Assembly (NCBI RefSeq): GCF_003332305.1
Contig: NZ_QOIO01000022.1
Coordinates: forward strand, 1-64,000
Length of the DNA: 64,000 nt
Origin: Microvirga aerophila
Lineage (GTDB): Bacteria > Pseudomonadota > Alphaproteobacteria > Rhizobiales > Beijerinckiaceae
Reading direction: 5' to 3'
Position numbers and translations under genes: made by a program. The notes under the pieces are model-generated. The model ran no database searches. It was not told the origin of the DNA and worked only from the letters and a program-made list of their open reading frames with translations. Shown in pieces: positions 37,640-46,679 of the stretch (positions are counted from its first letter, which is position 1; the number at the start of each line of letters is the position of its first letter).

Positions 37640-39532
37640 TCAGTGGTCGCGGTGGACAACGGAGTTGTCCAGGTCGGCCTCGGCACCCTCGACGGAGGAC
37701 AGCTGGTTTTGGACCTCTCGCAGCCAGGCGAGATTGGCCTCATTGTCCTCTTCGGCGAGCGCGCGTTCAGCAGCCCGAAGCTCGCTATGTAACGTGCGGG
37801 CGCGGCGATGCAAGGTGATGGCTTGTCTCAATGCGTCCTCAAGCCGCAACGAATCCGCGTGCGGATCGAGCATCCACCGATCCCCGGGCCGCACCAGAGC
37901 CATCAGCCGCTCGGCGGGCTGGGCCAGGCCGGCCCGCTCGAGGCGGGCCTGCATGACGCCAGGATCGGCAGGCTCACCGCTTGCCGCCCCGTCGAGGAGC
38001 ATCCTGCGCAGGACTTGGGAGGTCTTGCCCTCAAATTCAAGCTCCACAAGGGTTTCCGCGTGCTGATTCAGCAATTCCGGGTGCACCAGGAACGCGCACA
38101 GGATCACCGCCTCCCGGGGACTTTCCAGGGAACTGCCGGTAAAAAGCGGGCTGCGGGCCAGGAGCGGGCTCACGCTGAGACGGGAGCTTGGCAGAGTCGG
38201 CGCGGGGCCCCGGCGGTCCCGCCTCTGCCCGCCGGCCTGGCGGTTGAAGCGCCCGCCCCGGGCATCGGGATTAAGGGCCGCGATGCGGGTTTCCATCTCC
38301 TCCCGGTAGTACCGTTTCAGGGTGTCGTCGCGAATCAGCCCCAGTGATTCGCGCAGCCGCTGCTCCAATCCGGCCCGGCGTTCCGGCGTATCGAGGGGAC
38401 CCGCCTCCATCTCCCGGCTCCACAGGATGTCCACCAGGGGCCGCGCGCTGCCGATCACCCGCTCGATAGCGGCCGGGCCTCCGGAGCGGGCGAGATCGTC
38501 CGGGTCCTGTCCCTCGGGCAGGATGGCGAAGCGCAAGGACTTTCCGGAGGTGAGGTTCGGCAAGGCCACGTCGAGGGCCCGGTAGGCCGCCCGCCGCCCG
38601 GCCTTGTCCCCGTCGAAGCACAGGATCGGCTCCTCGGCGATGCGCCAGAGCAGCCCGAGCTGGTCCTCCGTCAGCGCCGTGCCCAGGGGCGCGACCGCGT
38701 TGGGAAAGCCCGCGACCGAGAGGGAGATCACGTCCACATAGCCCTCGACGGCGATCACCGTCCCTCGGTCGTGGGCGGGCTGGCGGGCCAGGTGATAGTT
38801 GTAGAGGAGCCGCCCCTTGTTGAAGAGCGGCGTATCCGGCGAGTTGAGATACTTGGCCGACACGTCCGCGCTCATGGCCCGCCCGCCGAAGGCGATGACC
38901 CGGCCGCGCATGTCGCAGATCGGGAACATGACCCGGTCGCGGAACCGGTCGTAGGGCACCTTCACGTCCTCGCCCGAATAGAGCAGCCCCGCCTCCACCA
39001 TCATGTCGATGGACACGTCCTTCCCGGCGAGGAAATCGCGCAGGGCGAAGCGCTCAGGCGGCGCGTAGCCGATGCGAAAGCGAACTTGAGTGTCCCGGCT
39101 TAAGGCGCGCCCGGCGAGATAATCCCGCGCCTTGGCGCCGAACCGGCCCTGAAGCGAGGCCTCGAAGAACTCCGCCGCCAGCTCCATCACGTCGTAGAGG
39201 CTCTTGCGCTTGACCTCCTCGGCCCGGTCCTCCCGGGAGAGTTTCGGCAGCGGCACCCCCGCTTCGCCGGCCAGCCGCTCCACGGCCTCGGGGAAGGACA
39301 GCCCCTCGGTCTCCATCAGGAACGTGAAGATGTCCCCGTGCTTGCCGGACGAGAAGCAGTGATAGAACTGCTTCTGGTCGTTCACGTAGAAGGACGGGGT
39401 CTTCTCGGCGTTGAAGGGCGACAGCCCCTTCCATTCCCGCCCGGCTTTTTTCAGACGCACGCGCTTTCCCACCACGGCCGAAACCGGCAGCCGGGTGCGG
39501 ATCTCTTCCAGGACTTGCGGCGGGTAGCGCAC
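37640..39532 (-). CDS. dnaG: DNA primase
   Basis: The replication primase, about 630 residues. I chose the GTG at 39532 (start VRYPPQVLEEIR) because dnaG of this order begins MR(F/Y)PP; an ATG nine codons earlier has no signal. The N-terminal zinc-ribbon region keeps the fold (GLSPFNAEKTPSFYVNDQKQFYHCFSSG, cited in part) but has lost three of the four metal ligands: Ser38, Asn41 and Ser62 replace Cys, His and Cys. The TOPRIM domain (AVEGYVDVISL, LCFDGDKAGRRAA) is intact. The C-terminal DnaB-binding domain follows. Confidence 0.96.
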   Translation of the reverse strand: MRYPPQVLEEIRTRLPVSAVVGKRVRLKKAGREWKGLSPFNAEKTPSFYVNDQKQFYHCFSSGKHGDIFTFLMETEGLSFPEAVERLAGEAGVPLPKLSREDRAEEVKRKSLYDVMELAAEFFEASLQGRFGAKARDYLAGRALSRDTQVRFRIGYAPPERFALRDFLAGKDVSIDMMVEAGLLYSGEDVKVPYDRFRDRVMFPICDMRGRVIAFGGRAMSADVSAKYLNSPDTPLFNKGRLLYNYHLARQPAHDRGTVIAVEGYVDVISLSVAGFPNAVAPLGTALTEDQLGLLWRIAEEPILCFDGDKAGRRAAYRALDVALPNLTSGKSLRFAILPEGQDPDDLARSGGPAAIERVIGSARPLVDILWSREMEAGPLDTPERRAGLEQRLRESLGLIRDDTLKRYYREEMETRIAALNPDARGGRFNRQAGGQRRDRRGPAPTLPSSRLSVSPLLARSPLFTGSSLESPREAVILCAFLVHPELLNQHAETLVELEFEGKTSQVLRRMLLDGAASGEPADPGVMQARLERAGLAQPAERLMALVRPGDRWMLDPHADSLRLEDALRQAITLHRRARTLHSELRAAERALAEEDNEANLAWLREVQNQLSSVEGAEADLDNSVVHRDH

Positions 39533-39748
39533 GAGGCGGTGTCTCCAAACCTGCTGCATAAACTAGCGCGGGACCGATGAAGAAATAATACGAACGGCAA
39601 AGCTTTCCTGTGCCCGCAATCCACAGGCCCGCCGCATCGCCCCCGGCCCGGAACGGAATGCCGGCGCAGCCGGAACCTTAGCCGTTCTCGGCGGTCATCT
39701 TTGTGCGGTCCATTTTCATGCGCTAAAACAATCCGGGGAGGACAGCCG

Positions 39749-40324
39749 ATGAGGGGATGGAATGCGTTCGCGGCGGCCGCGCTTGCGGCGCTGGTCCTGA
39801 CGTCTCAGGCGAGCGCCGCCGAGATCGCCATCGTGGTGGACAAGACCAAACAGCGAATGACCGTGTCCGTGGACGGGCAGGAGCGCTACGTGTGGCCCGT
39901 CTCCACCGGCATGGGCGACTACGCCACGCCCACCGGCGCCTTTGCGCCGTCCCGCCTGGCGAAAGTGCATTTTTCCCGGGAATGGGACAACGCCCCCATG
40001 CCGCATTCCATCTTCTTCACCGATGCGGGCCACGCCATCCACGGCAGCCGCGCCACGGGCCGGCTCGGCATGCCGGCCTCCCATGGCTGCGTGCGGCTGG
40101 CCCCCATGAACGCCAGCATCCTGTTCAACCTCGTGGCGGAAGCCGGAACCGCCAGCACCAAGATCGAGATCGTCGGCGTGGAGCCCATCGGATCGGGCTT
40201 TGCGGGCGCAGACGGCCCACGGGGCGACTACAGCCGCCTGACCAGCTTCGACCCCCTCACCTCCGGCATCATGGCAGGCGGCGACACCCCTCGCCTGCGC
40301 TCCGAAGCCCGCCCCAAACCCTGA
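39749..40324 (+). CDS. L,D-transpeptidase
   Basis: A 191-residue periplasmic YkuD-fold enzyme that makes 3-3 cross-links in peptidoglycan or attaches proteins to it. A signal peptide (MRGWNAFAAAALAALVLTSQ, cut near ASAAE) is followed by the catalytic domain with AIHGS and the active-site SHGCVRL (Cys nucleophile, His and Arg). GGGGAGG precedes the ATG at 39749. It is divergent from dnaG. Confidence 0.93.
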   Translation: MRGWNAFAAAALAALVLTSQASAAEIAIVVDKTKQRMTVSVDGQERYVWPVSTGMGDYATPTGAFAPSRLAKVHFSREWDNAPMPHSIFFTDAGHAIHGSRATGRLGMPASHGCVRLAPMNASILFNLVAEAGTASTKIEIVGVEPIGSGFAGADGPRGDYSRLTSFDPLTSGIMAGGDTPRLRSEARPKP

Positions 40325-40487
40325 CGCCGCAGGAGCAGCCTTGATGAACGGGATGCTGGCGGGCCGGACGACCAGAGAAAGCCCGGTCCAGCCACTTATG
40401 GCATCAAGCTTGCCCTGTCCTGGCTCAAGGCAGCGCCGACCGGAGATTTAAGGCTGCTCTGCTATGCAAGATCGCGCGACCTGAACT

Positions 40488-42320
40488 TCAGATCAGGTAC
40501 CCTCCTAAATTGTCGCCAAGATGCACGCCGCGCAGAACAACGGTAGCCTCACCGAATGTGATCACCGTATGGCCATTGTGAATGGCCGCTTCAGGTCGGC
40601 CATCGCCCTCGAATTGCAACTTGTCGGCGTCCGTTTCGAAATCGGTGATCGTGGCGCGGGTTCGCTCTCCATGAAATCGGAAAGTGTCCGCCCCTTCATG
40701 CCCGATGAGCGTCTGTCTGCCCGCCGCCGCCACCAAGGTGTCGTCCTTCGCGCCGCCCTCCAGCGTGTTAGTGCCGGCGGTGCCGATCACGAGTTGCGGT
40801 GCATTGGGATGCTCGGCCACCTCGCCCGGCTCAAGTGTGGTGCGCCGCGCCGCGAACATGAAGGCATCGTCCTGCAGGTCTGGAGTCTTCGTATTGCGCT
40901 CGATGATGTCGCTTAAGGTTGTGCCCCTGACCATGTCGGCCGCCGTTGGACGGAGAGCATTCTCGAAATAGAAACGGTCGCCGTCGCGCAGACGTTCAAG
41001 CTGGTCGGCGATGATGAGTCCAAACGTTTCTCCGACCATGGCCCCGGGCGCGTGCTTCTCCGCAAGGCCGCCTGTCCACAGGTCGATCTCCTGGACGGAC
41101 GCGAATGCCACCTTCATGGCCGCGACGGTTCCTGCGTCATCGGTAATCTGCTCGAAGGTTTCATAAGGCGTGAGACCAAGCGACTCGCGGGTCTGGTTGA
41201 GGGTGCCGAGCCCAAGGTCGCGCCCGCGCTGGATGTTGATCGAGGCGAGATCCAAGGCGACAGGCGGGTCGAACAGAAAGTTGCGCAGATCCTCGACGAT
41301 GCGGACGTCCATCGCCTGCGACGCGTCCGAGAGAAGGTGGCGGAGGAAACCATCCGCTCCGGTATGGGCTGAAAAGGCCTCGGGCGGCATGAAGAACGTA
41401 TTGCGCAGGGCTGAATCCTCGCCCACCAACGCACCGTTATTGTCGATGCGCTCGGTCTCCGCCGACACCAGGGAATGGCCGAAGCGATACGCCGCCCCGG
41501 CGAATTCGGCGGAAATGCGCGGATCGACCCGGGGATCGTAACCGCGATAAGCATCGAGGGCGTCGTCCCCGAGAAGTTTTGGCAGGAACTCCCGGTAGGT
41601 GATGTTCGCCAGTTCCGCGATGACGATGGCGCGAGCCTCCTGGTAGAGACGCTCGCCGCTCCAACGCGGGTGCTCCACCTCGAGGCGATCCACCTGATAA
41701 TTGTGCTCGCGGACGAACAGAACCTGCAAGGCCGTGAGCGACGGATTCTCGGCGGCGCGGGCATCGCCAGCCACATACTGGCCGTTCACGATGGGCAGGT
41801 TATCGCCCTCGGATATCTTCATATGCCCGTCTGGTAGCCGCAAGGAGGCAGCCACCGCCTTTGTGGAGCCATAGACCTGCGAGCCGTCGAGCCAGCCGGT
41901 TACCGCGTTGATGGCGATTGCCGGGTTGTCGATTGCGGTCCCGCTTCGCGGGTCAATGATCACACGGGTCATCGGGATGACTGAGCCATCCGGAAACACC
42001 GCGTCCCCGTCCGGCACAGGCACATCGATCCGGGTTACCCCGTCGAGATCAGTGAGATCGAGATCGTGGTCGAGAAACTGGCCCCAGGCATACATCATGC
42101 CGGAAAAGCCCTGTGTGTTGGCCACGGCCGCATCGCCTTCCCCGACCACGATGTTGCTGATTGCACGCGGATTCGGACCATCGACTAGCTGCAAGATGCC
42201 GTCCGCAAAATGCGCGTCGCCGACGCGCATAAGCGCCGTTCCCTGGGCATTTAAGCCGGAACTCTCACGATTGTTACCCGAACCATCAATGGATCGAAAT
42301 CCCTGCGCGTTGTCAGTCAT
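40488..42320 (-). CDS. Secreted animal-type haem peroxidase with RTX-like C-terminus
   Basis: A 610-residue protein. The main domain is a haem peroxidase of the animal (peroxinectin/myeloperoxidase) superfamily: distal His in WGQFLDHDLDLTD, the ALQVLFVREHNY block and proximal His in AYRFGHSLVSAE. The C-terminus (about 525-600) has degenerate RTX calcium-binding repeats (LEGGAKDDTL, GHEGADTFRF) and the ITDF...DKLQF ending of type I secretion substrates. There is no N-terminal signal peptide. GAGGA precedes the ATG at 42320. It probably produces halide or phenol oxidants outside the cell. No type I secretion genes are nearby. Confidence 0.92.
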   Translation of the reverse strand: MTDNAQGFRSIDGSGNNRESSGLNAQGTALMRVGDAHFADGILQLVDGPNPRAISNIVVGEGDAAVANTQGFSGMMYAWGQFLDHDLDLTDLDGVTRIDVPVPDGDAVFPDGSVIPMTRVIIDPRSGTAIDNPAIAINAVTGWLDGSQVYGSTKAVAASLRLPDGHMKISEGDNLPIVNGQYVAGDARAAENPSLTALQVLFVREHNYQVDRLEVEHPRWSGERLYQEARAIVIAELANITYREFLPKLLGDDALDAYRGYDPRVDPRISAEFAGAAYRFGHSLVSAETERIDNNGALVGEDSALRNTFFMPPEAFSAHTGADGFLRHLLSDASQAMDVRIVEDLRNFLFDPPVALDLASINIQRGRDLGLGTLNQTRESLGLTPYETFEQITDDAGTVAAMKVAFASVQEIDLWTGGLAEKHAPGAMVGETFGLIIADQLERLRDGDRFYFENALRPTAADMVRGTTLSDIIERNTKTPDLQDDAFMFAARRTTLEPGEVAEHPNAPQLVIGTAGTNTLEGGAKDDTLVAAAGRQTLIGHEGADTFRFHGERTRATITDFETDADKLQFEGDGRPEAAIHNGHTVITFGEATVVLRGVHLGDNLGGYLI

Positions 42321-43364
42321 CGCTAAGTCCTCAGATTGAGACCGGAGATCGCTGCCGAGGCGCCTGAGATCACTGCCCGATTGTGGGAACAATCTGCGCG
42401 TGAAGTGTCAGAAATGGGATTGTATTTGTCAAAGTATTTATTTATATATTATAAGTATATTGTTAATAACATAGGTTAAAAAACACATTTTCTGAAGTAA
42501 CATATTCTTAGTACTAAGAATGCGCGCTCTCAACGCGGCAATAGTTTAATATTACTAAATGATGGAATTTGGCTCATTTGCACATTCGCGAAGATCTGTC
42601 TCAAGGCGTCACTTAAACCGCTGCAGATTATTTCGGTCGAACGTAAAACCGAATGCAAAATATGCCTTTCTCGTCTGCTTTCGCGGCATCCATTTCCAAG
42701 TCGCCCACCGATACGCGTATGGGGCGTGGAGAGATCATGCTTTCCCATGCTTTCATCCGACCCGCCAAGCTTTCCGAGCGGGCGTATGCATTATTTGACT
42801 TAAGAACTCGACCATGCGCCGAAGCTTTCGATCAAGGCGCTGGTGGACAAGGTCAACCTCTTTTCAATTCTGCTCAGCCATGCGCTTGTTTCTAAATAAC
42901 TATCCTTGCGCTTCTACTTCTCAAACTAAATGTTCCCTTTTTGTTCTTGACAACATTCCCAAGCTTGGCTATGGGTGAGGTGTCTGATCCACTGAGGGGC
43001 GCGCTCGCGAGGCGTCGCGGCTGTGGGATCGGGCACGGTCCCGCAGGCTGGCTCACGCAGGTCGGTCTGGCGGGAGGCCCAGGCACAAGCCGTGGGATCG
43101 GGGTTGGTCCGGGACCCGTCCGCACCTAAGCTGCGGCGTCCGTCCCGGGCAGCGCCTGAACCATCGCCGCCTGCTCGCCTCAAAAAGCCGTGCGCGAGGC
43201 GCCTGTCCGGCTCATCGCTTCTCACCACCATCATCGAGCCGGACCGCGCGTCGCGCCACCCTCGATTGCTCTTCAAGGCTCGGGCCGTTTCGGCCCGGAG
43301 CCCGAAGACGCCTGCCTGATTTTTTCAAACCGTTCCTTTCATCCAAGCCATTGCCGAGACATTC
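42321..43364. other. Gene-poor region with an AT-rich island
   Basis: About 1 kb without a gene that I can support. The part at about 42410-42560 is strikingly AT-rich in an otherwise GC-rich window. A short remnant-like frame near 42810-42895 reads HAPKLSIKALVDKVN but is cut by a stop, and I cannot name it. At 43020-43041 and 43089-43110 there is an imperfect 22-bp direct repeat. Confidence 0.45.
42504..42521. promoter_or_regulatory. Perfect 18-bp palindrome in the AT-rich island
   Basis: ATTCTTAGT and ACTAAGAAT meet with no spacer, giving a perfect 18-bp palindrome about 185 bp upstream of the haem peroxidase start. A dimeric regulator site is the likeliest reading. AT-rich promoter islands of this kind are often targets of H-NS-like (MucR/Ros) silencing in alphaproteobacteria, but that is inference. 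Confidence 0.5.
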
Positions 43365-43652
43365 ATGACCCACCCATCCATGATCCGCACCCCCAGCCGC
43401 ACCGAACGCGTTCTCTTCAAGCTGCCCGATTGCGACGACACCTTGCGGCGTCTGGCCGACGTGCTGCGGGTGCCGCCCGAATGCCGCCGTCGCGCCTGCC
43501 GCCGGGAGGGGAGCTGCCAGGGCGGCTATGGGCCGCCGTGCTTTTTCGAGAAGCGCGAGTTCTTCGCCGATGCGCTGCGCGATAACATGCACGATTACCG
43601 CCAGCTCTGGACCGAGCAGCGGGCGATGCTGCGCGCGTCCCTGCGCCGCTAG
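43365..43652 (+). CDS. Hypothetical Cys/Arg-rich protein (95 aa)
   Basis: A small soluble protein. Its middle part (CRRRACRREGSCQGGYGPPC) has four cysteines in a pattern that could bind a metal, followed by a helical tail (REFFADALRDNMHDYRQLW). A second ATG lies five codons in. I recall such short CRRRxCRRxxxCxGG proteins as common but unstudied in Methylobacteriaceae. It has no operon partner. Confidence 0.65.
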   Translation: MTHPSMIRTPSRTERVLFKLPDCDDTLRRLADVLRVPPECRRRACRREGSCQGGYGPPCFFEKREFFADALRDNMHDYRQLWTEQRAMLRASLRR

Positions 43653-43769
43653 CGCGCCGGGCCTGAAGGCCTCCGGGGCACGGAGGCGGGATCGGGGGGC
43701 GCGTCAGGAACGAGGCCCGACCGAGCCCGTTGAATCCCGTGTTCCCTGAAAAAATACGCGAGGAAGCCT

Positions 43770-44048
43770 ATGACCAAGGTTGGGCGTTTATCGATCGTGC
43801 TTGCCGGATGCCTTCTGGCCGGCTCTCTTGCCGGCGGCGCTTCCGCGCAGCCCCGGATGGATCGGGATTGGGACGGCGGCCGCGACTGGCGTGACGGGGA
43901 TCGCGGCTGGGATCGGGGTCGGGACCGGGACTGGGATCGCGGCCCCCGTTGGCGCGGCCGCGACCAGGACTGTTATTACGAGCGCCGCCGTGAGGTGAAC
44001 CGCTTCGGCGACGTGGTCATCCGACGCTACCGGGTGTGCGAAGACTAG
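43770..44048 (+). CDS. Secreted Asp/Arg/Trp-rich protein (92 aa)
   Basis: An exported protein with a signal peptide (about 1-26, ending GGASA). The mature half is a low-complexity stretch of DW/RD/DRG repeats (WDRGRDRDWDRG), and the end is a small domain with two Cys (CYYERRREVNRFGDVVIRR, then CED). Its function is unknown. It is convergent with another exported Asp/Arg-rich protein, with a strong hairpin between them. Confidence 0.75.
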   Translation: MTKVGRLSIVLAGCLLAGSLAGGASAQPRMDRDWDGGRDWRDGDRGWDRGRDRDWDRGPRWRGRDQDCYYERRREVNRFGDVVIRRYRVCED

Positions 44049-44055
44049 ACGAACC

Positions 44056-44085
44056 GGGTGGCGGACGAGACACGTCCCGCCACCC
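44056..44085. terminator. Bidirectional hairpin between convergent genes
   Basis: A perfect 9-bp stem (GGGTGGCGG with CCGCCACCC) and 12-nt loop sit in the 45-bp gap between the two convergent secreted-protein genes. No T-run follows on the plus strand, so termination may be only partial. Confidence 0.55.
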
Positions 44086-44093
44086 TTGCGTCG

Positions 44094-44504
44094 TTATTGG
44101 GGCGACGGCGGCGTGGCCGGCGCGGGAGACGGCGACGTGGGCGAGCCCGTGGTGCGGGACTGGGACTGCACCCGGTCGAACATGCTCAGGGCGGCGTCCA
44201 CGCAGGCCCGGGTGGATTCCTCGTCGCCGCAGACCACGCGAAGCTGGGTGTCGCCGCTGCGCAGGAAAAAGCGCGCTCCGCGTCCCGAACGATCATTGTC
44301 GTCGTCGTCGTCATCGCGCATGACGCGGCCGTGCCGCCCGCCCCGGTCGTGGTCCCGGTCGCCGTCCCGGTCTCGGTCCCACCGTCCGGCACCGTCGTGC
44401 CAGCGCCCGCGAGGCTCGTCGTCCCGGTCGCGGGATGAGGTCTGGCTCCAGGCCGACGTGCCGATGAGGGCCAGTCCGACTGCTAGGATCAGGGTTTTCC
44501 GCAT
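44094..44504 (-). CDS. Secreted Asp/Arg-rich protein (136 aa)
   Basis: An exported protein with a signal peptide (MRKTLILAVGLALIGTSAWS). It has a charged low-complexity stretch (RDRDGDRDHDRGG, then DDDDDDND), then a small folded part with two Cys (LRVVCGDEESTRACVDAAL) and a Ser/Thr/Pro-rich tail. The ATG at 44504 has GGAG upstream. A run of seven acidic residues suggests calcium or cation binding, but nothing is proven. Confidence 0.72.
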   Translation of the reverse strand: MRKTLILAVGLALIGTSAWSQTSSRDRDDEPRGRWHDGAGRWDRDRDGDRDHDRGGRHGRVMRDDDDDDNDRSGRGARFFLRSGDTQLRVVCGDEESTRACVDAALSMFDRVQSQSRTTGSPTSPSPAPATPPSPQ

Positions 44505-44643
44505 TCGGATCTCCGTTCTTGCGACGTCACGGGAATGCCCGGGAGCATCCCTTCGAAGCGGCGTCTGGGGTTGTGGAAGAAGGCACTGGGTGAACCGGAC
44601 GCCGGGGTTTAGGTTCCAAAGGAGCCGGCAGGGCAAGGTCCAA

Positions 44644-44668
44644 GAAAAAGGCGGGCTGAATGCCCGCC
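44644..44668 (-). terminator. Rho-independent terminator of the GatB/YqeY gene
   Basis: On the minus strand, GGCGGGC and GCCCGCC form a perfect 7-bp stem with a 5-nt loop followed by five T, 26 nt after the stop codon. Confidence 0.88.
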
Positions 44669-44694
44669 TCCGCGTGATCGAGCCTTCGGGGAGC

Positions 44695-45150
44695 CTACCC
44701 CTTGGGCAGCATCTCCTTCACGAGGCCGCTGGCTTTCCCGAAGTCCATCCGGCCCGCATACTTGCCCCGCAGCGCGGCCACCACCTTGCCCATGTCCTTC
44801 ATGGAGGCGGCTCCCGTCTCGGCAATCGCAGCTTGAATAGCGGCATTCACCTCGGCGTCGTCCATCTGCTTCGGCAGGAAGGTGGAGATGACCTCGGCCT
44901 CCTCCCGCTCCTGCTGGGCAAGCTCGGGGCGGCCGCCCTGATCGTACATGGTGATCGATTCCTGGCGCTGCTTGATCATCTTCTGCAGCAGGGCGAGGAT
45001 CTCCTCGTCGGTGGCCTGGCCCTTGCCGGCGCCGCGGGCCTCGATGTCCTTGTCCTTCAAGGCGGCCTGAATCAGCCGGATCGTGCCGAGCCTGCGCTTG
45101 TCGCCGGCCTTCATGGCCTCTTTCATCTCCGTGGTGAAACGTTCGCGCAT
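44695..45150 (-). CDS. GatB/YqeY domain-containing protein
   Basis: A 151-residue protein of the YqeY family, homologous to the tail domain of the GatB amidotransferase subunit that contacts tRNA. The blocks LGTIRLIQAALKDKDIEARG, KMIKQRQESITMYDQGGR and FLPKQMDDAEV are diagnostic. The ATG at 45150 is chosen because family members start MRERF. It is divergent from carA. The in vivo function of the stand-alone form is not settled. Confidence 0.94.
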   Translation of the reverse strand: MRERFTTEMKEAMKAGDKRRLGTIRLIQAALKDKDIEARGAGKGQATDEEILALLQKMIKQRQESITMYDQGGRPELAQQEREEAEVISTFLPKQMDDAEVNAAIQAAIAETGAASMKDMGKVVAALRGKYAGRMDFGKASGLVKEMLPKG

Positions 45151-45286
45151 GGCGCATCTCCTTTGCTTTGCAGGCGCTTGAGCGTTGACGGACGGCCACC
45201 GGCCCCTTAAGTCACAGGACACAGTTCAAGGGTGGCCCAAGGCTGCCCGCTCAAGCGCGCCCGTTGGCCCCGGACTTAAAGAGATC

Positions 45287-46495
45287 ATGACGATGCTGCA
45301 AGACAAAGACACAGCGGGAGGCTGGACGGAGCCGCGCGCAACCGCCGTTCTCGTGCTCCAGGACGGCACGGTGGTGGAGGGCTTCGGCATCGGGGCGATC
45401 GGCGAAGCCACCGGCGAAGTCTGCTTCAACACGGCCATGACCGGCTACCAGGAAATCCTGACCGACCCGTCCTATGCGGGCCAGATCATCACCTTCACGT
45501 TCCCGCATATCGGCAACGTGGGCACGAACGACGAGGACACGGAGAGCGTCAACGCCGCCTCCTCGTCCGGTGTGCGCGGAGCCATTCTGGCGGCGGCCGT
45601 CACCGACCCGTCCAACTGGCGCGCCTCCCGGCATCTCGACGCCTGGCTTAAAAGCCGCGATATCATCGCGCTGACCGGCATCGACACCCGGGCGCTCACG
45701 GCGCTGATCCGCGACAAGGGCATGCCCAACGCGGTCATCGCCCACGACCCGAACGGCGCATTCGACCTCGAGGCCCTCAAGGCCCGCGCCGCCGCCCTGC
45801 CGTCCATGGACGGCCTCGACCTCGTGCCCATGGTGACGAGCGGCCAGCGCTTCGACTGGGACGAGACCACCTGGAACCTCGGCGAGGGCTACGGCAAGCA
45901 GGGGGAGGCCAAGCACCACGTGGTCGCCATCGACTACGGGGTGAAGCGCAACATCCTGCGGCTGCTCGCCCGCGCCGGCTGCAAGGTCACGGTTCTGCCG
46001 GCCACCGCCACGGCCGAGGACGTCTTGGCTCTCAAGCCGGACGGGGTTTTCCTGTCCAACGGTCCCGGAGACCCGGCGGCCACCGGCGAATACGCCGTTC
46101 CGGTCATCCGCAAGGTGCTGGAGGAGCAGATCCCGACCTTCGGCATCTGCCTCGGCCACCAGATGCTGAGCCTGGCCGTGGGAGCCAAGACCACGAAGAT
46201 GCACCAGGGCCATCACGGGGCCAATCATCCGGTAAAGGATCAGACCACCGGCAAGGTCGAGATCACCTCCATGAATCACGGCTTCGCGGTCGATCCGGAG
46301 ACCCTGCCCGCGAACGCGGTGGAAACCCACGTGTCGCTCTTCGACGGCTCGAATTGCGGCATCGCGCTCACCGACCGCCCGGCCTTCTCGGTGCAATACC
46401 ACCCGGAGGCCTCGCCGGGCCCGCAGGACAGCCACTACCTCTTCGACCGCTTCGTGAAGCTGATCGAGGAGCAGAAGGCCAAGCGCCAGGCGTGA
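45287..46495 (+). CDS. carA: Carbamoyl-phosphate synthase small subunit
   Basis: A 402-residue glutamine amidotransferase subunit that releases ammonia from glutamine for carbamoyl phosphate (pyrimidine and arginine synthesis). The N-terminal CPSase domain begins TAVLVLQDGTVVEGFG. The class I GATase domain has the nucleophile Cys in GICLGHQML (about residue 288) and the His/Glu pair in VQYHPEASPG. The ATG at 45287 is chosen; a second ATG two codons later is possible. Its partner carB lies 3.9 kb downstream on the same strand, separated by five genes. Confidence 0.97.
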   Translation: MTMLQDKDTAGGWTEPRATAVLVLQDGTVVEGFGIGAIGEATGEVCFNTAMTGYQEILTDPSYAGQIITFTFPHIGNVGTNDEDTESVNAASSSGVRGAILAAAVTDPSNWRASRHLDAWLKSRDIIALTGIDTRALTALIRDKGMPNAVIAHDPNGAFDLEALKARAAALPSMDGLDLVPMVTSGQRFDWDETTWNLGEGYGKQGEAKHHVVAIDYGVKRNILRLLARAGCKVTVLPATATAEDVLALKPDGVFLSNGPGDPAATGEYAVPVIRKVLEEQIPTFGICLGHQMLSLAVGAKTTKMHQGHHGANHPVKDQTTGKVEITSMNHGFAVDPETLPANAVETHVSLFDGSNCGIALTDRPAFSVQYHPEASPGPQDSHYLFDRFVKLIEEQKAKRQA

Positions 46496-46679
46496 GAATA
46501 ACCGGCTCCGGCGGGGCGGCTATGCCTGGCCGGACCTGAACTCCACGTTAGCCACAGCTTACTGAACAATATTTCACAATCCGCGACAAACAGGACATTG
46601 CCCATCCGGGCCAAATCACGGTAACCCTTCATTAACTACAAAAAATCACGATCAAGCCTTGGTTCTTGGGGGTTTCTCA

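Noticed and set aside
42810-42895. Frame reading HAPKLSIKALVDKVN
   Set aside because: Protein-like for about 30 residues but bounded by a stop upstream; I cannot name a family, so it is mentioned only in the gap description.
43020-43110. Imperfect 22-bp direct repeat (18 of 22) at 43020-43041 and 43089-43110
   Set aside because: Only two GC-rich copies without a regular unit; not a CRISPR and not clearly a mobile end.
43281-43297. CGGGCC/GGCCCG hairpin near 43281
   Set aside because: The T-run lies about 20 nt further downstream and no gene ends just before it.
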